29,920 nt of DNA, from positions 1 through 29,920 of the forward strand of contig DAIOFH010000039.1 of NCBI GenBank assembly GCA_036745875.1, read 5' to 3'. The stretch comes from DAIOFH01 sp036745875. Its GTDB lineage: Bacteria; Planctomycetota; SZUA-567. Below, one piece after another: positions 8,663-16,200 of this stretch (positions within the stretch are counted from its first letter, which is position 1; every line of letters starts with the position of its first letter). A program made the position numbers and the translations under genes. The notes below the pieces were generated by a model that was given only the letters and a program-made list of their open reading frames with translations, made no database searches and was not told the DNA's origin.

Positions 8663-10078
8663 TCAGCGGCTCCATTCGGTATGGAAAACTCCTTCCTTGT
8701 CCACTCGTTCGTAAGTGTGTGCGCCAAAATAATCGCGTTGCGCCTGGATAAGGTTGGCAGGCAGGCGGGCCGAGCGGTAGCCGTCGTAATAAGCCAGCGC
8801 TGAGGAAAACGCCGGAGTCGGCACGCCGTACTGGGCCGCCGTCATGGCGACGCGTCGCCAGGCGTCCTGGCCGCGTTTCATGATGCCCTGGAAATACGGG
8901 TCGAGAAGCAGATTCGCCAGGTTCGGGTCGGCACGGAAGGCGTCGCGGATTCTTTCGAGGAACTGCGCCCTGATGATGCAGCCACCACGCCACAACATGG
9001 CAAGCCCGCCGAAATCCAGTGTCCAGCCATATTCTTTCGCCGCCGCGTCCAGAAGCTGGAAGCCCTGGGCGTAGCAGCACAGTTTTGACAGGTACAACGC
9101 TTCCCTCACATCGTTAGTGAACGCCTTGACGTCTCCGGCATAGCGGTCCGACGGTCCGGAAAGGACATCCGCCGCGGCGAGGCGTTCGTCGCGGATGGCT
9201 GAAAGGGAACGCGCCTGGACCGCCTCGATCATGGTCGGCGCGGCGACGCCGAGGTCGAGCGCCTCCACGGACGTCCAGCGCCCGGTGCCCTTTTGTCCCG
9301 CCTTGTCCATGATTATTTCACAGATCGGTTTGCCGCTTTCTGCATCGACCTTGCCGAGGATGTCGGCGGTAATTTCGATAAGATAGCTTTCCAATTCCCC
9401 CTTGTTCCATTCAACGAACACCTCGCGCATGGCCGGGTAGTCCAGTCCGGCCAGGTCCTTCAGGAGGGAATAGGCTTCGGCGATCAGCTGCATGTCCGCG
9501 TATTCGATGCCGTTATGGACCATTTTGACATAATGCCCCGCACCGTCAGCGCCGACGTAGCTGCAGCAGGAATCGCTCCCGACCTTCGCCGCGATGGAGG
9601 TGAGAATCGCCTCGACCCGTTTGTACGATTCGGGAGAGCCGCCGGGCATGATGGACGGACCGTGGCGCGCGCCTTCTTCGCCCCCGGAAACGCCGATGCC
9701 CATGAATTCGAGACCCGCCTCGGCACACTGTTCGGTTCTTCTGATGGTGTCGCGGAAAAACGAATTCCCGGCGTCGATGATGATGTCGCCTTTGGCCAGC
9801 AACGGCGTCAGCTGGCCGATCAAGTCGTCGACAGGCGACCCTGCCTTGACCATAAGGACGAAAGGAGCGGGTTTTTTGACCTGTTTGACCAGTTCTTCCA
9901 GGGTGGAACAGCCGACAAGGCTTTTGCCCTCCGCCTCTTCGGACGCCGTGAATTTCGCGGTCACGGTCTGTGTACGGTTGTAGACAGCCACGGTATAGCC
10001 GTGGTCCGCCATATTCAAGGCCAAGTTCGATCCCATCACCGACAATCCGATAAGAGCAATGTCTGCTTGCTGGTCCAT
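8663..10078 (-). CDS. gnd: 6-phosphogluconate dehydrogenase (decarboxylating)
   Basis: Oxidises 6-phosphogluconate to ribulose 5-phosphate and CO2 with NADP+, in the oxidative pentose phosphate pathway. The 471-residue length matches the long homodimeric class. Residues 7-33 hold the Rossmann glycine pattern GLSVMGSNLAL and VYNRT, where Asn-Arg-Thr favours NADP. The substrate motif IGVSGGEEGARHGPSIMPGG and the catalytic segment HYVKMVHNGIEY are intact, as is GQKGTGRWT. The C-terminal tail (ERVDKEGVFHTEW) that reaches into the partner subunit is complete. The ATG at 10078 has an AAAGGG ribosome site 7 nt upstream. It is a single gene, divergent from the metallophosphoesterase. Confidence 0.97.
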   Translation of the reverse strand: MDQQADIALIGLSVMGSNLALNMADHGYTVAVYNRTQTVTAKFTASEEAEGKSLVGCSTLEELVKQVKKPAPFVLMVKAGSPVDDLIGQLTPLLAKGDIIIDAGNSFFRDTIRRTEQCAEAGLEFMGIGVSGGEEGARHGPSIMPGGSPESYKRVEAILTSIAAKVGSDSCCSYVGADGAGHYVKMVHNGIEYADMQLIAEAYSLLKDLAGLDYPAMREVFVEWNKGELESYLIEITADILGKVDAESGKPICEIIMDKAGQKGTGRWTSVEALDLGVAAPTMIEAVQARSLSAIRDERLAAADVLSGPSDRYAGDVKAFTNDVREALYLSKLCCYAQGFQLLDAAAKEYGWTLDFGGLAMLWRGGCIIRAQFLERIRDAFRADPNLANLLLDPYFQGIMKRGQDAWRRVAMTAAQYGVPTPAFSSALAYYDGYRSARLPANLIQAQRDYFGAHTYERVDKEGVFHTEWSR

Positions 10079-10108
10079 GATGACCCTTTCATAAAAATTC
10101 GGCTGCGG

Positions 10109-10136
10109 TTGAATTGAATGCATACATATATATAAT
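10109..10136 (+). promoter_or_regulatory. Sigma-70-type promoter for the metallophosphoesterase gene
   Basis: TTGAAT and a perfect TATAAT are separated by 16 nt, about 70 nt upstream of the proposed TTG start. The -10 overlaps the oppositely oriented -10 of the gnd promoter, so the two may compete. Confidence 0.5.
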
Positions 10137-10159
10137 AGCGGAAAGAGGGGGAGTTGAAA
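10132..10159 (-). promoter_or_regulatory. Sigma-70-type promoter for gnd
   Basis: On the minus strand TTTCAA, a 16-nt spacer and TATTAT precede gnd by about 50 nt. The -10 shares five bases with the plus-strand TATAAT, which makes a compact divergent promoter. Confidence 0.45.
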
Positions 10160-10208
10160 TACTTTATTACTTTAGGTCGGAAATTACTGTTTTACACGGG
10201 AATTGCCT

Positions 10209-11333
10209 TTGAACATATTCAGCCTTATCGTCACCTCCGTACTTGTCGTCACCCATGCCTATCTGTACTGGAATTTCCGCCGCATCCTTGGCGGCGGCTA
10301 TTGGCAGCTGGCTTTTTTCGCCATATTCGCCTTTATGTTGATACTGAGCTTTTACCGGCGGAGAATGGCGGCACAAAGCGAATGGCTGTTCCTCTTCGAT
10401 TATTACAATTACTGGCTCGCCTTCCTCATTGTGGCGACGGTCGGCTTTTTCGCCGCAGACCTCGTCCGTGTGGCTGCGTACATTTTCGACCTCATAAGCG
10501 GCTACAAAATACATTACCTGCTCACCGCCGCCAGGACGGGGAAATACGTCCTGTTCTTCTGCCTCCTGCTGTACGGCTGGTCGCTCCACGAAGCCCGCGC
10601 CATCGGCATAGCCAAAGTCGAGATAAAAACCCCGCTATTGCCTCCCGGGAGTGATCGCCTGCGCATCGTCGCCCTTTCGGACATCCATTTCGCCAGTCTG
10701 GTGAACGCCACCCACCTGGCGCGCATGGTCGACCTCGCCAATGCACAAAACCCGGACATCACCGTCCTTCTCGGCGACATCGTCGACAGTGATATGACGG
10801 ACAAAAACCGTGAAATGGAATTATTGCAAAGCCTCAAGGGGGAACTGGGCAAGTTCGCCGTCCTCGGGAACCATGAAGTCTTTACCGGTCTCAACCATTC
10901 GGCCGACTTCCTGCGGGCATCCGGGTTCACCCTCCTGCGCGGAGAGGCGGTCGAAGCGGGCGGTATTGTCGTCGCTGGCGTCGACGACCCGTATACCCGC
11001 TACCGTTTCGATCCTGTCGAAGCCCTCCGCGATTCGGACCAGAATAAATTCGTCCTTCTGCTGAATCACCGGCCCATAATCCCGGAAGAAGCGCTCGGAC
11101 GCTTCGACCTGCAACTTTCCGGTCATACCCATGGCGGGCAGATTTTCCCCGGCCATTTCTTCGCCAAACGCTTCAATGGCCATTCCCCCGGCATGACGGA
11201 GTTGCCGGCCGGGCGAAGCGGCGAAAAGCACAGCCGCCTTTACCTCACCACAGGCACCGGTTTCTGGGGACCGCCGGCCCGCCTTTTCGCCCCTCCGGAA
11301 ATCGTGGTCGTCGACCTGGTGAGGGGGGATTGA
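10209..11333 (+). CDS. Membrane calcineurin-like metallophosphoesterase (YkuE/YaeI/LpxG type)
   Basis: A 374-residue protein with four hydrophobic segments in the first 140 residues, then a cytoplasmic-type calcineurin-like phosphoesterase domain. The two-metal motifs are all present: ALSDIHF, LLGDIVD, LGNHE, a later LNHRP and SGHTHGGQ. The family includes YkuE/YaeI and chlamydial LpxG, which hydrolyses UDP-2,3-diacylglucosamine in lipid A synthesis, so an LpxG-like role is possible in a PVC organism but unproven. The start is probably TTG at 10209, with GGGA 7 nt upstream; a TTG at 10203 is too close to that site. It is monocistronic, transcribed away from gnd. Confidence 0.88.
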   Translation: MNIFSLIVTSVLVVTHAYLYWNFRRILGGGYWQLAFFAIFAFMLILSFYRRRMAAQSEWLFLFDYYNYWLAFLIVATVGFFAADLVRVAAYIFDLISGYKIHYLLTAARTGKYVLFFCLLLYGWSLHEARAIGIAKVEIKTPLLPPGSDRLRIVALSDIHFASLVNATHLARMVDLANAQNPDITVLLGDIVDSDMTDKNREMELLQSLKGELGKFAVLGNHEVFTGLNHSADFLRASGFTLLRGEAVEAGGIVVAGVDDPYTRYRFDPVEALRDSDQNKFVLLLNHRPIIPEEALGRFDLQLSGHTHGGQIFPGHFFAKRFNGHSPGMTELPAGRSGEKHSRLYLTTGTGFWGPPARLFAPPEIVVVDLVRGD

Positions 11334-11374
11334 CGCGGGTCGTAATAACCGTTCGAAATATCGCTCAAAAAAAC

Positions 11375-11404
11375 TTGCCATACCGGTTGCATCTCTGGTA
11401 TTCT
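11375..11404 (+). promoter_or_regulatory. Promoter candidate for pfp
   Basis: TTGCCA, an 18-nt spacer and TATTCT lie about 105 nt upstream of the pfp ATG and 41 nt after the preceding gene. Confidence 0.45.
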
Positions 11405-11440
11405 TTACGAGGTTTCAGCATCCGTATATCGGTTACCTAT

Positions 11441-11464
11441 GCGCAATGCAGAATGGCGTTGCGC
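11441..11464 (+). other. Hairpin in the pfp 5' leader
   Basis: GCGCAATGC pairs with GCGTTGCGC (one G-T pair) around the 6-nt loop AGAATG, midway in the untranslated leader. No T-run follows, so it is not a terminator. A stabilising or regulatory role is possible; I do not recognise it as a known riboswitch. Confidence 0.4.
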
Positions 11465-11508
11465 TTTCGCATGTTCAAAGGGTCAATAGAAATCAGGAGA
11501 GAGAAGTA

Positions 11509-12747
11509 ATGTCAGCAACCATCAAGGGAAATGCGGTCATCTTTACGCAGGGCGGACCCACCGCCGTCATTAACGCTTCCTGGGTCGGGGTGGTCCAGGG
11601 CCTTCTGCAGAGCAAGGACATCCAGAACATCTGGGGCGCCATCAACGGCATCGACGGCGTCATGTCGGAAAACTTCGTCGACCTCAAGGCGCAAACGGCC
11701 GGCAACCTCCAGGCGATCAGCTACACCCCGGCGACGCAGCTCAGGTCCACCCGCCACAAACCGAACGCCGAAGACAACGCCAAAATGCTCAATGTCTTCC
11801 AGAAGCACAACATCCGTTACGTTTTCGGTATCGGCGGCAATGACACCTCCGAATCCCTCGACATCATCAATGACGCCGCCCGCGACAAGGAATACGAACT
11901 GCGCGTCTTCCATATCGCCAAGACCGTCGACAACGACCTGATGGAAAACGACCACACCCCCGGTTACGGCTCGGCCGCCCGCTATGTCGCCAACGCCTTC
12001 CGCGGCGCGAACCTCGACAACCAGTGCTTCGGCGGCCTCTACATCGGCATCTGCATGGGCCGTCACGCAGGCTTCCTCACCGCCGCCGCCGCCCTTGGCC
12101 GCCAGACCGAGGAAGACGGACCGCACCTCGTCTATCTCCCCGAATGCGCCTTCGACCTTGAATCGTTCGCCAAGGACGTCGCCGAAGTCTACAAGAAGTA
12201 CAACCGCTGCGTCGTCGCGGTCTCCGAAGGCATCGAGGACGCGAACCACACCCCGATCCTCCAGCTTCTCGCCAAGGACTCCCTCGATTGCGACAGCCAC
12301 GGCAACGTCCAGCTTTCCGGCAACGGCGCCCTCGCCGACGGCCTCGTCGACTACGTCAAAAAATACTTCGAAGAGAACGGCATCAGCAAAAAGCTCCGCG
12401 CCCGCGGTGACACCTTCGGCTATATCCAGCGCTCCTTCCCGGAACAGAGCACGGTCGACCGCGAAGAAGCAATCCTGCTCGGCCAGTTCGCCGCCAAGAT
12501 GGCCGAATCCGGCAATGTCGACGGCTCCTGCGCCATCATCCGCGTTTCGGACAACCCGTATAAAGCCGATTTCAAGCTCGTCCCGCTGAAGAACGTCGCA
12601 GGCAAGACCCGCCGCATGCCCGCCAACTTCATCAACGACGCCCATAACAACGTCACCGCCGATTTCATCACCTACGGCAAACCGCTCATCGGCGAACTCA
12701 GCACCCTCGGCCTTCTCGACATGTCGAAAAAGGTCAAGTTCGACTAA
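11509..12747 (+). CDS. pfp: Pyrophosphate-dependent 6-phosphofructokinase
   Basis: Interconverts fructose 6-phosphate and fructose 1,6-bisphosphate, with PPi as the likely phosphoryl donor, in glycolysis and gluconeogenesis. The 412-residue protein starts at an ATG with AGGAGAGAG about 7 nt upstream. Donor-site residues point to PPi: Gly-Gly-Asn-Asp (109-112) has Asp where ATP enzymes have Gly, and KTVDND (138-143) has Lys where ATP enzymes have Gly. The substrate motif MGRHAGFL (183-190) is present, with TPGYGSAARY before it. Two positions differ from the commonest form: Asn111 replaces the usual Asp, and Ala137 replaces Pro before KTVDND. I believe Asn111 occurs in one PPi subgroup. It is a single gene ended by a strong hairpin. 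Confidence 0.92.
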   Translation: MSATIKGNAVIFTQGGPTAVINASWVGVVQGLLQSKDIQNIWGAINGIDGVMSENFVDLKAQTAGNLQAISYTPATQLRSTRHKPNAEDNAKMLNVFQKHNIRYVFGIGGNDTSESLDIINDAARDKEYELRVFHIAKTVDNDLMENDHTPGYGSAARYVANAFRGANLDNQCFGGLYIGICMGRHAGFLTAAAALGRQTEEDGPHLVYLPECAFDLESFAKDVAEVYKKYNRCVVAVSEGIEDANHTPILQLLAKDSLDCDSHGNVQLSGNGALADGLVDYVKKYFEENGISKKLRARGDTFGYIQRSFPEQSTVDREEAILLGQFAAKMAESGNVDGSCAIIRVSDNPYKADFKLVPLKNVAGKTRRMPANFINDAHNNVTADFITYGKPLIGELSTLGLLDMSKKVKFD

Positions 12748-12768
12748 TCCGCATTATCGAACCTTATG

Positions 12769-12799
12769 CCGCGGCCGGAGCGAAAGTCTCCGGCCGTGG
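12769..12799 (+). terminator. Terminator hairpin after pfp
   Basis: A 12-bp GC-rich stem (CCGCGGCCGGAG/CTCCGGCCGTGG, one G-T pair) with a 7-nt GAAA-containing loop starts 21 nt after the stop. The following tract (TTCATTTAC) is only moderately T-rich. Confidence 0.7.
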
Positions 12800-12809
12800 T
12801 TCATTTACA

Positions 12810-12937
12810 TTGACAATTGATAATTGACAATGCCGGAACATAATTAACCGCCACGCGCAACAACGGCGGAAAAGCGAGCGTAAGCGAGTGCGTTTTACTG
12901 TAGGAATTTTCCTTCATTGTCAATTGTCAATTGTCCA
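12810..12937. repeat. Inverted repeat of TTGACAATT words upstream of the secreted-protein gene
   Basis: The arm 12810-12832 is the reverse complement of 12915-12937 at 21 of 23 positions, with an 82-nt interior. Each arm is itself built of tandem TTGACAATT/TTGATAATT words, and the right arm continues with one more unit to 12947. The element fills the gap between the pfp terminator and the ribosome site of the next gene. It looks like a dispersed non-coding repeat; I see no ORF in the interior. Confidence 0.7.
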
Positions 12938-12959
12938 TTGTCAATTGCACGGAGATCAC

Positions 12960-14882
12960 ATGTTGACCAAAAGAATATGCGCCATCGCCTTGAGTGTTTC
13001 ATTCCTGCTCACCGGCCTTGCCGGTGCCGGGGAAACCGGGAAAGCCTCCATTCCCGACGGTTTTATGTATGTCGTGTCGGTTCCATCCACCTCCAACCTG
13101 GTCGACAACCTCGACTCCTTCATCGCCGCATGCACCAGGAAGACCCAGAATGCCCTGCCTGAAGGCATGGTCAAGGCCATGGGACAGATGTTTATCCCCG
13201 GCATTTCCGTGATCATGGACAATGACCTCGAGCTGCACGCCCTCTCCCCCATCGACCAGAAGGACGACGGCGTCCTGGGGATAGTCGTCGCCAACACCAA
13301 CCTCGATTCGCTCCTGGAAATCCTGGCGGACAACATGATCGATTTCGAGGAGGAAGACGGCGTCATGCAGGTCATGGTGCCCAAGATGCCGCCCCTCTTC
13401 GCCCGCGATTACGACGGCAAGCACACCCTTCTCGGCAGCCACCAGGTCACCGTCGACCTTCTCCATAAAGCGCTCGAGAACGGCTGGCAGGCCAAACCAT
13501 GGGGCAGCGGGGTGCTGTCCATGGCGGGCGACATCAGCAAAAATTGGTCCAGGGACATTTTGCACAGCACCGTCCTGGAAGATGGCCTGGAAGAACTCCG
13601 CGCCCATCTGAACGACCCGGAAAACGACGAAGTCGATCTTCCGCCACACCTGCGTGACCTGGTCATGCAGACGCTTGACGTTGTTGGGGAATACATTCCC
13701 GCCCTGAAAAGCGAAATCGCCTCCATCGACTCCGTTGGCATCGACGTCGGCTTGGACGCGGACAAGGTGGATTTCCTCACCCTCGTGAAATCCCCGTCCG
13801 ACCGTTACCTCGGCAAGCTGGCGGCGGCGGCGGAAAGCCTCGGGAACAGCACATCCCCCCTGGCGAAAAACATCGACGAAAGCGCGATCAGCTTCATCAG
13901 CGTCGCGCCGATTGAAAAAGCCCTGCCCGGCCTGCTCGAAGGAACGCTCGATTTCTACAAAAAGGTTGCGGAAAAAAGCGGTTCGGCCGACCTGCAGACC
14001 GCCATCAAAAAACTCGACGCGGCCAAGGATGTCCTCATCGGCGATATCGTCGTCGGCCAGTATGTCAGGGATGGCGCTCTGGGACAAGTCGGCTGGATCA
14101 CCGTCGACGACGCCGCAAAAGCGCTCGACATCTACACAGACAGCTATCAAGCCTTCAACGACCTGGTCGTCGCCATCGAACCCGCCTACAAGGACAACCT
14201 CCCTGTCCGTGTCAATTCCGGCAAGACGGCGGGCGGCGTCGAATACCGCAATATCGAACTGTCCAGGGATTTCATGCTGTCATTCGCCAGGGCGCTCGCT
14301 CCCGAAGACCAGGAAAAGATCAACGAAAAGCTGATTGACGATTTCGGCGGCTTCTCCTATTACCTCGCAGCCGATGGTGCGAATATCGTCTTCGCCTCCG
14401 GCAGGGACGGCGAAGAGTTTCTTGAGGAAGCGCTCAAAACCGGCAACGGCGCGAAAAATCCCCTTGTGGACGACGCCTTCGTGAAAAGGACCCTTGCCGA
14501 CATGCCTGCCAGGCAAACCCTCACCGGCTTTATCGACTACGCCTTCCTCATGAATTTCTTCGCCCTGGCGACGCTGGAAAACATGGCGGGCGAAAATGAT
14601 TTCGCCGACGACAAATACCTGCCCGAAGCGTTCGAGGAAATCAGGTCAAAGGTGCGTACTGCTAACTCGAAGGTCGCAATCGGCATGGGCGCGCTAGACG
14701 GCAACCTGGTCTACCACTGCATCATCCCGTCGGACACCATCAATATCATCTACTACAACATGAACATCCTCTACAGCGGACTCGAAGCCGCCCGGCAGAA
14801 ACACATGATCGAGCAATACGACGCCAACACGGACGAAGAAAGCTTCAACTTCGACGATGAAGACGAGGAAAGCGCGGAATAA
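12960..14882 (+). CDS. Large secreted protein of unknown function
   Basis: A 640-residue protein with a signal peptide (KRICAIALSVSFLLTGLAGAG, cleavage probably after residue 22). The ATG has CACGGAG about 6 nt upstream; the open frame extends 72 nt further without a ribosome site. I do not recognise the family. The sequence is acidic throughout, with no clear catalytic motif and no further membrane segment. Hydrophobic strand patterns such as GVLGIVVANTNLDSLLEIL recur, and the last 20 residues are almost all acidic (ending DDEDEESAE). Phrases such as IPDGFMYVVSVPSTSNLVDNL suggest a periplasmic or surface protein of the kind common in PVC genomes. It is monocistronic, with a good terminator after it. 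Confidence 0.85.
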   Translation: MLTKRICAIALSVSFLLTGLAGAGETGKASIPDGFMYVVSVPSTSNLVDNLDSFIAACTRKTQNALPEGMVKAMGQMFIPGISVIMDNDLELHALSPIDQKDDGVLGIVVANTNLDSLLEILADNMIDFEEEDGVMQVMVPKMPPLFARDYDGKHTLLGSHQVTVDLLHKALENGWQAKPWGSGVLSMAGDISKNWSRDILHSTVLEDGLEELRAHLNDPENDEVDLPPHLRDLVMQTLDVVGEYIPALKSEIASIDSVGIDVGLDADKVDFLTLVKSPSDRYLGKLAAAAESLGNSTSPLAKNIDESAISFISVAPIEKALPGLLEGTLDFYKKVAEKSGSADLQTAIKKLDAAKDVLIGDIVVGQYVRDGALGQVGWITVDDAAKALDIYTDSYQAFNDLVVAIEPAYKDNLPVRVNSGKTAGGVEYRNIELSRDFMLSFARALAPEDQEKINEKLIDDFGGFSYYLAADGANIVFASGRDGEEFLEEALKTGNGAKNPLVDDAFVKRTLADMPARQTLTGFIDYAFLMNFFALATLENMAGENDFADDKYLPEAFEEIRSKVRTANSKVAIGMGALDGNLVYHCIIPSDTINIIYYNMNILYSGLEAARQKHMIEQYDANTDEESFNFDDEDEESAE

Positions 14883-14900
14883 AATATTCCTTTCCATTCC

Positions 14901-14936
14901 AAGCCCTCTTCCTCATGGGAGAGGGCTTTTCTTTTT
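14901..14936 (+). terminator. Intrinsic terminator
   Basis: AAGCCCTCT pairs with AGAGGGCTT around a 10-nt loop and runs into TTCTTTTTC, 18 nt after the stop of the secreted-protein gene. This is a textbook rho-independent terminator. Confidence 0.9.
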
Positions 14937-15108
14937 CTCCCGGACATTTTAGCGAGGATCATTCATAGCTCCACCAGGCCGAACGTAACAAGAAATCTGC
15001 ATCTGGTGCACTCGCTCCCTAAGGGAGAGAGGACTTGGGTCAGAGGGAGTAATCAATCCACAAACCTGACGGGATATGATGGAATCATCTTTCCATCCCG
15101 GTCCCGCG
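14937..15108. other. Intergenic stretch with a small CTCCC/GGGAG repeat
   Basis: No gene seen. Around 15012-15048 the words CTCGCTCCCTAAGGGAG and GACTTGGGTCAGAGGGAG resemble a degraded copy of an intergenic hairpin repeat found in many Gram-negative genomes. Confidence 0.35.
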
Positions 15109-15137
15109 TTGCGTCGCGCCCGCATGTTCCTTATAAT
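15109..15137 (+). promoter_or_regulatory. Strong sigma-70-type promoter
   Basis: TTGCGT, a 17-nt spacer and a perfect TATAAT lie 77 nt upstream of the YhaM-like gene. It would drive that gene and the overlapping permease gene. Confidence 0.65.
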
Positions 15138-15213
15138 AATATACGGGTGTGTGACACATATCAGTCGTCATTCATTGAATGGCGGCTCGCTTTTTACAGG
15201 AGTATTTTACTTT

Positions 15214-16200
15214 ATGCACGAAGAACGCCTGTCGTCCCCTTTCCTCGCCGACCTGCGGGAGGGCGACGCTTTCGAAGGCTTTTACGTTATCCGCGAATCC
15301 AGCCTCAACACCACCGTCAACGGCAAATACTACATCCGTCTCACCATAGCCGACTCCTCGGCCAGCATCGGCGCAAACATGTGGGACGCGACGCCGGAGA
15401 TTTTCCAGGACTGCCCGCCCTCGAGCGTCATCAAGGTGCAGGGTATCAGCGAAATGTACAGGGGCCGCCAGCAGCTGAGGATTACCCGGCTCCGGCACGC
15501 CCACGAGTCGGAATACAGCCTTGAACGCTTCCTGCCCCATACGAAATTCGACATCGCCGAAATGCAGAATGAACTTCTCGCCTTTGTCGATTCCCTTGCC
15601 GACCAGGACTACAAGGCGCTCGCGGAAGCCTTTTTCCAAGATCGGAAGATGCTTGAGGACTTTTCCCATGCGCCCGCCGCGCGGGACGTCCACCACGCCT
15701 GGATCGGCGGGCTTCTCGAGCACACTCTGAGCCTGGCCCGGATGGCGGAGAATTTCTCCGCGCAGGCGCGGGTCAACCGCGACCTGCTTCTCCTCGGCAC
15801 CCTCCTGCATGATATCGGGAAAACCGAGGAACTCGCGGTCGGCCTGTCGATAGAATACACCGACCGGGGAAAACTCCTGGGGCACCTCTACATCGGGGCC
15901 GAAATGGCGGCAATCCGCGCCGAAGGAATTGCCAACTTCCCCTCGGTCAAGCTGAACCTTGTCCAGCATCTCATCCTGTCGCACCACGGCCGCTTCGAAT
16001 ACGGTTCCCCCGTCCTGCCGAAGACGCCGGAGGCGTTTGCGCTCCACCACCTGGACAACCTCGACGCCAAGGTCGTCACCGCCAACCGTCTCATCGACGG
16101 CATCCAGGACCCGGAAAAGCACTGGACCGATTTCTCCCGCATCATGGATACCGCCCTGTACCGTTCCCCCCTGGAAGAGGAGGCGCACGGCAATGGCTAG
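15214..16200 (+). CDS. YhaM-like 3'-5' exoribonuclease (OB-fold plus HD domain)
   Basis: A 328-residue protein with an N-terminal OB-fold (about residues 12-95, with YYIRLTIADSSASI and VIKVQGISEMYRGRQQLRI) and a C-terminal HD phosphohydrolase domain. The HD ligands are visible: DVHHAWIGGLLEHT (160-170), LLHDIGK (198-203) and LILSHHG further on. This order and length match B. subtilis YhaM, a 3'-5' exoribonuclease that processes mRNA tails and RNA ends; activity here is inferred from the family. The ATG at 15214 has AGGAG about 11 nt upstream. The gene overlaps the permease start by 8 nt, an odd pairing of functions that need not mean a shared pathway. Confidence 0.88.
   Translation: MHEERLSSPFLADLREGDAFEGFYVIRESSLNTTVNGKYYIRLTIADSSASIGANMWDATPEIFQDCPPSSVIKVQGISEMYRGRQQLRITRLRHAHESEYSLERFLPHTKFDIAEMQNELLAFVDSLADQDYKALAEAFFQDRKMLEDFSHAPAARDVHHAWIGGLLEHTLSLARMAENFSAQARVNRDLLLLGTLLHDIGKTEELAVGLSIEYTDRGKLLGHLYIGAEMAAIRAEGIANFPSVKLNLVQHLILSHHGRFEYGSPVLPKTPEAFALHHLDNLDAKVVTANRLIDGIQDPEKHWTDFSRIMDTALYRSPLEEEAHGNG

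Noticed and set aside
11512..12645. A 377-codon open frame antisense to pfp
   Set aside because: Val/Gly/Asp-rich shadow of the GC-rich pfp codons, with no ribosome site and no motif.
12810..12947. The repeated TTGACAATT units as a CRISPR array
   Set aside because: Units are about 10 nt, adjacent and partly inverted, with no spacers and no cas genes nearby.
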